Source of the DNA: Chlorops oryzae | Lineage: Eukaryota; Arthropoda; Insecta; Diptera; Chloropidae | DNA: 64,000 bases | Reading direction: 5' to 3' | Assembly (NCBI GenBank): GCA_020466095.1 | Contig: CM035808.1 | Coordinates: forward strand, 16,407,853-16,471,852 | In this document: positions 36,919 to 47,441 of the stretch, in pieces | Position numbering within the stretch: position 1 is the stretch's first letter | Layout: every line of letters starts with the position of its first letter | Program-made: the position numbers and the translations under genes | The notes under the pieces: model-generated | The model's database searches: none | Told to the model about the DNA's origin: nothing | The model's input: the letters and a program-made list of their open reading frames with translations, nothing else

Positions 36919-37100
36919 GGGTATTCACAAAAGGCGAATCGGAAAATATGTAGTAAAGTTCGGAAAATCGGAAAACTTTATTATTTGCTTAATATAAGCT
37001 GTGCAAGTGCAAATAAAATTTAAAAATTTTTTAAGAAGTCGCAAATTTTCCGATTTTCCTACTTTCCAACGTATTTAACACGCCTTTGCTGAATCCACCC
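36919..37100. mobile_element. 182-bp MITE
   Basis: Ends GGGTATTCACAAAAGGCG and its approximate complement CGCCTTTGCTGAATCCACCC are each flanked by TA (36917-36918, 37101-37102). Inner copies of GGAAAATCGGAAAA and its complement add to the symmetry. Non-coding. Confidence 0.7.
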
Positions 37101-37329
37101 TAATAGTAGTATTCATGTATAGCGCAAAGCATGCAAAACTGACAGTTCTGAACACTTTTATCTCACATGTATGCAATTGTTTTTTTTTTAGCGCACCTCT
37201 TGCAGCTTGCGTGCAAAGTTTTGAAAAGCTATGATACAATGATGCTGAGAAATCATCAATACTGAAATTTGAGAAAATCCAAACAAGCCAAATTGAGCAA
37301 GATTAAGTCAAATTTTTTAAATAAATATA

Positions 37330-37935
37330 GTATTTAATACTTTAAAAAACTCAAAAACAAACGATCAACGATTGTTTATAGCGCCTTAATAACAGCATCG
37401 CTTTGCGCTATCCAATCGTAGTGCAAGTTCTCTTAAAATTATTTTCATACAAAAATATTTAGACATAACGTTGGATTTATACGTTGCAAAAATATGATGT
37501 TTGTGTTTACAAGAATACCAAATCTAATACCATCACGGATATAGATTATAAGGTAATACGCAAATCAAAGAAGTTCAAAATTTGTATTCTTCTGCGCATT
37601 ACACAATTGTGAGTAGCGTTAAAAGCATTCTGATTGGTAATAAAAGAAATTATTGAAATAATTTTTGACCGATAAAAAGTTTTAATATCGTTTAAAAAAT
37701 CTCAAAACAAGAGAAATTATATCCACTTATACCTCCTTTGCGCTATCTAATTAGTGTGAGCGTAATTATTTCATACAGAAATTTGAGGTTTATGAACTTC
37801 AAACAATAAGGTTTGGCAAGAAATTGAAACTCCTAATACCCAAACGTGATGATAGATTATAGGTTACGTCAATCAGAGTCAAACATTTGCCATGTCTCTG
37901 CGCATGTAACTGTGCGAGGTGCATTGATGGTTAAA
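37330..37935 (+). repeat. Diverged tandem duplication, about 310-340 bp
   Basis: Landmarks repeat in order: TTTAAAAAACTCAAAA (37341) and TTTAAAAAATCTCAAAA (37692), TGCGCTATCCAATCGTAGTG (37404) and TGCGCTATCTAATTAGTGTG (37740), then AGATTATAAGG and AGATTATAGG. Origin unknown. Confidence 0.6.
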
Positions 37936-38439
37936 AATTGAATTTTTCACAGATGAAATTTTTCAAGAGAAATAATTAAAAAATTTATGTATTTACAGCG
38001 TTGCCACTAACGTTCGAAAAACATACTACCAATGTGAAACTTTCAAAAAACCTGTTTTGTACATACTTATATCGTCCTTAAAATTAGAGATTCTTGTAAA
38101 ATGAACAATTAACAAAACAAAATAAAACACATTGAGCAACTTGAAATAATAGTAAAACTGAAAAATTTTCATAGAAATATTTTTAAAAATATTCAGCACC
38201 AACAGAACCATCACCAGTGCTCGAATAAAAGTAAATTCTGCGCATGTCGTAATCTTATAGTCTATCATTCTTGGGTTAATGCACTTCGTTTTAGCTTAAT
38301 AATTTAGTTCATCCGATGTGTTCAGTATATGAATAAATATGAAATACCCAATTAGACTTAAAAACTAATCGGCAAACATTGAAAATATCTTCTATTTTGC
38401 AAAATGCCAATATTGTGTGGCATAATCCTTCGATTTTTG

Positions 38440-38666
38440 AGGCTGCGTGCACACGGGAACAAATGAAACGGAACGAAACGAAACCAAAGCAAACTGTTTT
38501 TAAAAACCACATTACCTACATTGTACCCTATGAGAGCGAACACACCATTTTTGTTTCGTTAGTCAAGAAAAACCCTTTTCTTTGCTAGTTAAAATCTAAT
38601 GTTGTTTTTGAAACCGTTTGTTTGGCTTTCGTTTCATTCCGTTTGATCCGGTGTGTTCGCAGCCTA
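38440..38666. mobile_element. 227-bp MITE with about 45-bp TIRs
   Basis: Ends AGGCTGCGTGCACACGGGA and TCCGGTGTGTTCGCAGCCT pair, and pairing continues inward through GAAACGGAACGAAACGAAA-type text. No unambiguous target duplication. No coding capacity. Confidence 0.75.
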
Positions 38667-39131
38667 AATGATAAATCGCAGTCGACTGTTTCAATCGAAT
38701 CGCATGACTAGACATATGTGATTACTTTTACAGTCGAAACATGAGTCTGCAGGACTTTCAATAAATAAATTTAGTCGAATTGCATTTCAGATTATTTTCA
38801 CATAATTACATTAAAGTATCTAGTTGTAATCAAATACCGTCGCAATTTCCTTTCACTGCCTGATGTCTGCTACAAAAGTAAAGGACTTTTAATGTTATTT
38901 ATTTATTTCTCCTTTCTTGAAAAATTTCTTCGTATTAAAATAAGTAAAACGAATTAATTGAAGCATTGGTCTATCGAAAAATCCCTGACAAAATTCCATT
39001 TAAATGGAAAACATTTCGTTGCAATTAAGAAACTTTAATGACATTACAGCGACAAGTCTCGATTTATCTGAAGGGATTGCAGCAAATGGAATTGGAGAAA
39101 ATGCTTTGTAAAAGTTTTTGATTTAAAGATT

Positions 39132-40018
39132 TATTTAAATACGCTTCGGCATTGACTTTTCTTCCGCTATATTTATGGCCTCTGTCATGGTAGTACTTTC
39201 CAACCATTTCCAGTCAGCCTGGTGTATCTGTTCTGCCGCATAAAGGATGGAGAACTGAAGCTGCTCCAGCCAGGCCCCTCGGCAGGGCGTGTGGGTATTA
39301 AAGTTGATGGACATGTCCAACACTTGTGGCAAATAATGGTTTCCGGATATTGTGGAATTTAAATAAGTTTTTAGCTTCCTATTTTTCACAGTTAACTTCA
39401 CGAAGTGGAAGCTCAGCTTCTCCAGCCATTGCATAATTGGGGTGTGCCAATGTACATTGTTGTATGGGTAGATTGAGGTATAAGTAGTAGTCCTCTATCC
39501 CAGGTCGGCCACGCTCCATGCAATATTTCTATCTGGAAATGTCCTTAGAATCTGCCGCTGGCCAGCTGCTTAAGCTCATTTATGCGGTCGAATCTTGCAT
39601 ATTCCGTCGTAAGGTTGTTATACCCAGACCAGTCCCTTCTAGGTATGTCCATCTTGCTTAGCATGAGCGAATAGTCCATGCAGCTGGCACCGGACAACAT
39701 GTGGGGCCAGGAAGATAGGATATTTGGTGTACCGAAAACATACTCCCGGTTGCCTCCTTCTTACAGCCCATGGTAGGTGGGTGCCCAGTCTGTTAGTTGA
39801 AATCGTTATTTGCGTCAGATATATGCATATAAACACAAAAGTCTGGCTTTGGCTTTGAACGGTGGCGATTGCCTTAAACTTTCAATACTGAGCCGACGTA
39901 GCCTTTGTGTTGTTGCCCGATGTAGCAAGGACATAAGCACCTGAAATAACGCACGGCGTCTGGTATCCTACTTTGCTCGGGCACGGCAGCAGAGACCTCC
40001 CAGGGCTCTGTGATTTTT
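39132..40018 (-). pseudogene. Frame-broken intronless coding remnant of unknown origin
   Basis: Reading the minus strand down from 40018, protein-like text continues for roughly 290 codons. It is interrupted by at least three in-frame stops (for example near 39890, 39760 and 39510) and two frame changes. It ends with an intact 99-codon frame at 39135-39434. Composition is rich in Trp, Tyr, Met and His, unlike the surrounding chance frames, and phrases such as WSGYNNLTTEYARFD keep a consistent style across the breaks. No splice sites explain the shifts. I do not recognise the family. A processed pseudogene and an endogenised RNA-virus gene (for example a capsid) are both possible; neither is shown. 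Confidence 0.5.
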
Positions 40019-40434
40019 TGTATTTTGTTTTTTCACTAATCAATTTTGTCAATATGTCTATGTTTTGTTAATACTTTTTTTACTGTATTGTTATTTATCT
40101 AGCCTGTGACTGTATATCGTACTTTATATATTATATATATACTGTTTAATTTTTGTTATTAACTATATTTTGTCTTTTTTCGACTAGTTTCGTCACAGTT
40201 GCCTGCACTCTTTCTCTCCACTTGTCTACTGTTTTTGTTGTTCTGACCTCTGTCTGACTTGTTTGTGCAGTGATAAACAAACAAAAAACACACACACACA
40301 TAAAAGGTTTCTGTAAGGTGTCAGGCTTGTTGATTGTGTGCTACCAGAGGCAGAGAGCCACCGCGACGGATGTGATTAAGGCCAACAAATTTGGCCCTTG
40401 TCGCTCGGTGTTGCGCTTGCTACGGTGAGGGTCG

Positions 40435-40761
40435 CTACTTCACACCGGGAGTAGCCTCACGCAAACTCCAAATACATATGCCTTCTGCGAAGTGGCACTG
40501 CTTCTTAGATGCTATCGAGTGCACGGCAACAGGCATTCGGGCTTTAAGGACCCCCGGAATGAAATACCTTTTGCTATTTGTTTTTGTAACCTTCGGTAGA
40601 TCAGTGACAATGCACTCGCTTTTCAATTTGAAGGTTATGAGATGGACTCCCCGATACAGTAAAATGTCTCTCGCTACGGATTCACCTATATACATTATAG
40701 GTGGTCTTCTCTGTTTGTTATATAAAGTGATCCCAAACTGAATATCCTGCAAAGGCATCAA
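40435..40761 (-). pseudogene. Second coding-like remnant, possibly same origin
   Basis: A 108-codon minus frame with the same non-chance look (SECIVTDLPKVTK, then KKQCHFAEGICIWSL). It stops at 40435, and 416 bp of A+T-rich and CA-repeat sequence separate it from the remnant at 39132-40018, on the same strand and in the same order. I do not recognise it. The plus-strand frame over the same bases (40391-40741) looks like its shadow. Confidence 0.35.
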
Positions 40762-40764
40762 TCA

Positions 40765-42119
40765 ATCAAAAGGACTTTTTCACTTTACTTTTAATAATTC
40801 TTGATGGCCTTTTCCTAGCTCGCGCAACTGCGGCTACGAATTTATCAAGGCTTGCATGTGCATGTTCTTATCAAACACTCAACACTCATACAAATTCCTA
40901 TGTACATGCACACATACATACCTTCCGATTTAAAATGAAATGAACTTGGGCAAATGCATAATGCAATTTGTCTGATTACGGAATTTCGTAAAGTTAGCAA
41001 AGAGGGAAATGTCAGCAAATAGTAATTGAGCTTGCAGCGCTTAATAACTTAAATACCAAAGTTGTAAGGAAACGTCAAGATAGTCAGTCTATGTTTCTAC
41101 TTCCAATAGTTGAGCAAAGTGTAATTTATTCGGTAAACTTCTTTTGTGGCCGTTAGAACCTAAATGAACGCACATCGTGCCTCTAAGAAATAGTTTCAAA
41201 AATTGTTACTCCATTTTCATTTGCATTTGTTTCACAACTTAAAACGATGATGATAGCACCGGCAGCAACAACAACAAAAAAAATAACAACGACAACAATG
41301 GCAACAACACCAGCAACAAGAAACAACAAAAGACCAAAAAGGTAACAACAAAGACGACAACAGCAACAAAAACATCAACAGAAACAGAAACAAAAGCAAT
41401 CGGAATAGAAATGGCTACAGTGATAGTGATGCTGATGCTGATGGTAATGGTAATGGGGGTGGCGATGGTGGATGTGGGCTGAAAGCTGAAGGCTGAAGGC
41501 GGGTGGTGTTGCCTTTGCGTGAAATACTTTATCAACAATGAAGACGTTCATTTTCATTTTGAATTTTATATAATAGCCAAAGTAATTTGAAGTTTTGTAT
41601 CATGTCTTGAATGTAAAATAGCGTAGAAACATCAACAGCAAATAGAATAGCAAAATCGTTTTGCGTACAGTAGAAAATTGCAACGGCAGCACTAGGACCA
41701 AAAATTGCCTTTACAAAAACCGCTCAGCGTCAGAGATAATTAAAAAGTTTTGTGCATGAAATGCTTAAATATTTTTTTTTTTTTTTTTAAGAAAATTCTT
41801 TCTCTTCTTGTTCTTTCACTTTCGTTGCTTTTAAATGCATTTACAGCTTCGACAATGAGCATAAAGCGTGAATGTTGAAAGCGAAATTCTCCTTGAGTGC
41901 ATCGCATCTGTATACTTTTGGCATCGTGAGCAAAAGTGAGAGGGTAGGAAAAAATGAACGCAGCAATCAATTGCATTGTATAACAATTGCGTTATTGCAA
42001 ATTGAAACATTTACAAAATTAAACGTGTGGAGAAGAAAAGATCACATAATTAAATATACCTACAGTAATGCTCAAAACAAAGACAGCTCAACCATTAAAT
42101 CTAGGCTCTCTATCTCGCC
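40765..42119. other. Gene-free stretch with a CAA/CAG-rich tract
   Basis: 41262-41520 is simple sequence: CAACAA, AACAGC and ATGGTGATG-type triplets. Long frames over it on the minus strand are compositional. The rest shows nothing. Confidence 0.45.
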
Positions 42120-42125
42120 TAGTTC

Positions 42126-42335
42126 TTGTAGGTTAGGTAAGGTTAGGTTAGTGTAGCTGTGATCATTAAGGCCTCAAATGGGCCCGTTGAGACACCACAA
42201 ATTATGGAGAAACAAAAAAAAACAGAATCAATAAAAAAAAACACAAACATTCATGACCTCAGCTGGGAATCGAATCCAGGGCCTCTCGCTTCGTAAGTTG
42301 GTGTCTCCACCAACTCCATCACGGAGGCCGACTTT
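42126..42335 (-). mobile_element. tRNA-derived SINE
   Basis: On the minus strand from about 42335: a tRNA-like head with an A-box-like TGATGGAGTTGG and a B-box-like GGATTCGATTCC, then a T-rich body (42210-42245), then a tail of CTAACCTAACCTTACCTAACC-type text (42128-42156). The head has one mismatch in each Pol III box, so the copy is aged. The end of the tail resembles the insect TTAGG telomere unit, which is a sequence similarity only. Confidence 0.65.
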
Positions 42336-42339
42336 TCAA

Positions 42340-44425
42340 CCGTAGATTCAAATGCACTTTTACATAGAATGTTTAATATCAATGTCTTTTCCATAGGGAA
42401 TTTTTATTTTGTTCATGTATCTGGGCCTACAACCTTACCATATCAGCTAAGCTGGATTAGAAATTTTGGGGAGATGAAAAAAAATTACGCAAAATCACTC
42501 AAGGAATTAGAAAACCGACGTAATTTTCCTCTAAGATTTGCGCAACTATTTTATGACCAAATTTAATTTTTCCAGTTTTTTTCGTTTTTTTTTTTTTTTT
42601 TTGTGTATCCACTTTATCAAATAATGCATTTTCATTTAAATAATCCATGCTCGGTTTTTAAAGAAAGACATTCTTCATTTCTGCAACCAAGGCATTTGTC
42701 GCCTAATGTAATCTAGCAGCTAGCAGGTCTTCTTAATCTTCTTCTTCTTCATTTTGTTCTTCTTTTTCTTAGCGATTATTAATCCCGTTTACAACGGAGT
42801 ACGCTTTGTAGTCTTAATCGTGCGACGAACTTTTTTTTATAGCCGACCAGTCGCTTAGCCTGTCGCTGTCTGTATCGCTTTAGAAGGAAGAGTGGAACCT
42901 GCAGTTTAACGCCTACTCCGAACGGCAAATTTCTTTTAAAAAAGCTTTTTTTATAGTCAAATTTTAGCTTCATCTGTGGACTTATCAGAATCCAACGGAC
43001 TAGTGGGCGCTGTAACTTTTTAAAGATTAACTAAAAAAACGTTTGAAGATTTTAGCGTCGAGCAGAATTCCCCTAGCAGGTCTTATTCATTCTCCATAAT
43101 TGATGGCAGCACCCTAACCACCCCAGGTAATTTATAATTTTTTCTCATTGCCAATCTTCTATTTTGAGGTCCTTTACATGATCTTTGATCTCATTTAAGT
43201 CATGACTTTCAAGGAAAATATTAAAGTTCAAAAGTTAACATCAAAAACAAAAGACAACATTTCCTCATATTCACCTCAGAGTGTTTTAATGATCTCGGAA
43301 GGCTTGACCTAAAATGCTTCTTCAAATTCAATTCCCAACTATTTTTGTCCACCTTGACGTCAGACATAAACGCGAAACTGAAACTTTGATGCTCTTGTCG
43401 AAAATATTATTTTGCAAAATTATGTTGCATATTTTGCGGAACGTTTTCAAAAATGAAATGGAAAAGCAAGGCATTCTGCACTCTCACATAAAACAAATGT
43501 TAGCAGAGTGAGCGTTCGCTGCACGAGTATTGGTACATTGGCCCAAAATTGCAAGAACGTTGGCGAACAAAACTGAGACAAAAATGGCGAAAAATGAAAT
43601 ATAGAAAACTGTTTTAAGATCTAAAAAAAACAATAAGACGGAGAACGAAAAAAAATAGAATCGCATTTAACAAATGCATTGCATTTCGCATAACAAAATC
43701 AGCAAAGCTTCCGGCAATGCATATGCATTCGTTATGGAAGCTCTCGAAGGCTTGGCTTGGCTTATAGTCGCTCTAACGTATACACTGCTAGAAGATACCT
43801 TGGGGGGTTGACACTGTGGCACAGCAGCGTTTCTTTATTTAATTTTTTTTCTCTTATTTCCCTCTTAGTTTTTCTTTTCTCCTTTTTCTTTGTGTACCAT
43901 TTGCTTCTTCTGACAAACGAGACGTGCAACATAAAAGAAAATGGTGTACGAACAAACTCACACACACACACATTAGCACAGAAACACACATACACAGGCA
44001 CAAAGGACACGGTACGCGAGATGCAACGCTTTCTTCAGATTATCTGCGCGCATAAGTTTCGCTCCAGAGTGCATCATCGTGATATGCAAAGTAAATCGTT
44101 TTCGGTTGCTGCACTTATGTCTGTTATGATTTCGTGTGTGTGCGAATGTGTTTGCATTTACCGGAAATGCCATGCATCTGCAATTGCATTATTGTACGCT
44201 GGTGTATGCATTTCTACGTTTCTAGGTTTGTATGTAAATTGAAAGGCGTTCTTCACATCCTTCAAAGAATTATTCTTATATTCATTTCTTATGAAAATTT
44301 CCCTCTTTTGAGAAGTTGTAAATGGCAAGATGCAGTAGAAACTAAGCTTCTTCTTGTCGTTTTAAAGTTTATGCAAAATTGCTGATCTTATCAAAATATG
44401 ATTTTCAAATTTTCCTTTCCTTTAT
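42340..44425. other. Gene-free stretch
   Basis: Contains T tracts (42582-42602) and CA repeats near 43960-43995. The 161-codon frame at 43757-44242 overlaps an 82-codon frame on the other strand and has no domain. Nothing else is supported. Confidence 0.4.
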
Positions 44426-44435
44426 TTGCTTCGAA

Positions 44436-44815
44436 AAAAAAAAACAAGTAAAAAAGCTAAAGTCGGTAAAGCCCGACTTTCATATACCCAGCGTCCGAAC
44501 AATATTGGCGCGCTATGTTTTTCCTTTCCGTATGGAAACTACACAAAATTAATTTTTTTGGGCGTTGCATTGGGCGGAACACATCAACTTTTATCCCACA
44601 ACTTCCATTCGTGTTGGTCAACTTATGTTTCAAATATGCAAATACGCCTCTACGCCGAATGGAAAGACAGATGGGCATGTCTAAATCGATTCAGTTTTCG
44701 ATCCTGATCAAGAATACATATATTTGTCTATATCTCCTTGGTACTAGCTGTTACAAGATCCGCACAAAACTAATATACCCTGCTTACGCTGCGTGAAAAA
44801 GATATACACTTTAGC
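44436..44815 (+). repeat. Dispersed repeat related to 4430-4610
   Basis: Begins after an A tract with AACAAGTAAAAAAGCTAAAG, then CGGTAAAGCCCGACTTTCAT, and ends with TGATCAAGAATACATA, CTGTTACAAGATCC and AACTAATATACCCTGC. The end block matches 4500-4590. I cannot assign a transposon class. Confidence 0.55.
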
Positions 44816-45160
44816 TAGTTTATTGTTAGAAGGCGGGCAGCATTATATTTTCGCAATAAAAACTATTTATGAGACCCTTAATCGGATTACTGACTCGCAA
44901 TATACTCTTCGCATAAATATCTAAAAAAAAAAAAAAAAAAAACATTTACGCTCTAAGCGTCCGTTTAAGTGCGTGGATAAGCGTTAAAGTGAATGTATCC
45001 CTTGAGAGCTTATGTGGCTTACATAATTGTTGCTCCGGGAATAAGTTCCAAGCCCATGTTAAAGCAATAAGACATTATTATTGAAGCCAATAGAAAAGGC
45101 GGAAGGGAATAGGCTTGGAAAGTTTAAGAGCAGTTCCGAAAGCTTAAGTAAATATCAACA

Positions 45161-45585
45161 TCCCTGCAAGCATTTTCAGTTGCGGAAGATCCGAATGCGA
45201 TTCGCGGCCGCGAACGTTTTGTTCGCCGCAACAGTTGCTTAAGAATCGCTTTCGGATCATAGCTGTGAGATTTTGTCCGGTCGAAAGCGATTCGCGGAGA
45301 GGATTCGCTTCTTCATCGCGGAGAAGATTCCCTTTTTTAATCGCGGAGAAGATTCGCTTTTAGGACGTTAGACCTGGAGTGGAAATTTCCACTGCAAACG
45401 TTTGTATTACGGTCGTCTAGAAGATGTTTAGGCGATTCTTCCACAAGATGATATGGCGATGCACGTGTTTGCTATTGAATTGTTGGTATGAAATGAAAAA
45501 CATCGTCTAACCTTCTTCCAGAAGAATCGCCTAAACATCTTCTGGACGAACGTTCTTCCAAACATCTTCCAAATGCTTGCAGGGA
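45161..45585. mobile_element. 425-bp TIR element with amplified GAATCGC/AGATGTT words
   Basis: Ends TCCCTGCAAGCATTT and AAATGCTTGCAGGGA are exact complements. Inside are repeated GATTCGCGGAGA, GAATCGCTT, AGATGTTTAGGCGATTCTTC and complements. Target duplication is unclear. Non-coding; the 92-codon minus frame across it is compositional. Confidence 0.7.
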
Positions 45586-45589
45586 TTAA

Positions 45590-47433
45590 ACAAGTAAGAA
45601 GAAATTTAAAATACATACATACATATATGTATTTGGAGATGTTAGTTTTATGAACCCGAAATGTGTCAGATATGAGCAAAAAGTGAGTCATATATGTATG
45701 GGTCATTTTGACTCATACAAGTCGAACTTCGCAAGAACACAGGGAGCTCATTTAAAAGGCTTATGCTACATATTACGACTCAAAACCTACTCATTAAGAA
45801 ATTCAAATGTATGCTGAATTGTATATAATTTTATAAATAAAAAAAAACCATTAAATATTTTTTTTTACCTTCTTGTTTTAACAATTACTTCTGGAGATTA
45901 GCTTTCCCCAACAAATGATCACATCATTATACAGTTAAATCATTTTCAAATTTCAGCCTTTCGTATTTTCTTTTAAAATCTCCAATTTCATTGTTCATAC
46001 ATTTTGAAAGACTGTATATTTTTTTATACGAGTATATATGTATATGTAAAAATGTTATGAGTACTCACCAATTTCTACGAATCAAACATCAAACAACAAA
46101 TCAAAAAGTAGCGTAAGCGAAGGCAATATAGCACAGAAGATCTGTAGAAAGAGAACAAATTTTATGCAATTTCCCGCTACACTGCAGCCTATAGAACCAA
46201 AAACTTTCTATCAAAAATACTACTTACGAAATAGTCTTTAGTTTTCCTTTACCGAAGTAAATTCTCGCTGCATGTTTTCATTTAATTATTGAAAATTGGC
46301 TGTGTCATACAACAATTGCACGAAACCGTTGCAACAATGTATCGAACACGCAACCATTTCACGATTACCAATAAGTTTTTATGCCGACGTTCAAGTTTAC
46401 CGCTTCCACGCAATTCGACACATCGCGTCACATTTTCACAAATCCCGGCAGCTTTGCACGCACTTTTCTTTAAACACAACCGTTGGACATTCATTTCCTT
46501 GTATGAAAACAAACAATCGAATATTGAAGAACCACTTTTCACCGACATTTTCTTTGTTAATGCCCACTTTAAGCGGAAATTTTTGCAAAAACTTAGAAAC
46601 GAACAGAAAACACACGCGAACTCATTAATGGCGCGACGAATTTGACAACTGAAGGAGCAACAACAATAAGCGCAAGATGATCGATTGAGGCTTCAGTGCT
46701 GAAATTTTTGGTACTATTTGCGTACTTTTTTACATTTTACTGTAAGAAGGTATTTTTATTTTGTTTTGGTCAACCCGTAACTCTTAATCGTATTTTGGAG
46801 CATTCCACGTACCGGACAAATACTATTCATGACATTTTTTATGTTTAAATGTTTAATTTTATGAAAAGATTATTTTATAACGCACTATTATTAAGATACT
46901 TAACAGGATATAAGGTGCCGTTTCCAAAATTTTGAGTAATTATATTAGTTTTTGCCAGTTTGTACGGGACAAAAGTATCATTTTCTGTGGAATGCTCCTT
47001 TTGTGGTTGCCCTAATTATTAGATATGTAAAACAAAAAGTAAAAATTCAAAGGAGCAGAAAACTCCTTAAACGTGATCGTTAAATCGGCCTTTATATTCA
47101 ATGTTTTGTAATACTCAAACCTAGTGCTAAAAAAATACTTTCGATTGAGTATTTTGAAATGTTAAAATAAAAATAAAAAAATTGAGAGCTCACATCCTTC
47201 CTTAATGGTGTCTATGCACAGTCACATTTACAGCCATAATCATTTCAAAATGCATGCCTCTGGGTAACATTTAAATCAAAAGCCATTAAGACATACATGT
47301 CGATGCAGGCCGACATCGTTCACTATCTACGAGGGCTGCCAAATATTTATTTTCCTAACAATTGAGGCATTCGAAAATTTAATTGGTTTCCATAAAAGCT
47401 TTTTTCTTTTCTTTCCATGGAGATTATACCATT
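45590..47433. other. Gene-free stretch, possible minus-strand 5' exon near 46550-46680
   Basis: On the minus strand around 46680-46550 the text TCAGTTGTCAAATTCGTCGC followed by non-A+T-rich sequence and ATGTCGG (46548) looks like an insect 5' leader, with an 88-codon frame (46282-46548). No homology supports it. The remainder is unremarkable. Confidence 0.3.
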
Positions 47434-47441
47434 CTTTTAAC

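Noticed and set aside
41239..41557. Val/Ile/Leu-rich and His/Tyr-rich minus frames
   Set aside because: Translation of CAA/CAG and ATGGTG simple repeats.
43757..44242. 161-codon plus frame, the longest but one in the window
   Set aside because: Phe/Leu/Ser-rich from T tracts and CA repeats, mirrored by open frames on the other strand.
46282..46548. 88-codon minus frame with a plausible insect 5' leader
   Set aside because: TCAGTT and a downstream AGTTC are weak matches off by one base; no homology. Noted only as a possibility.
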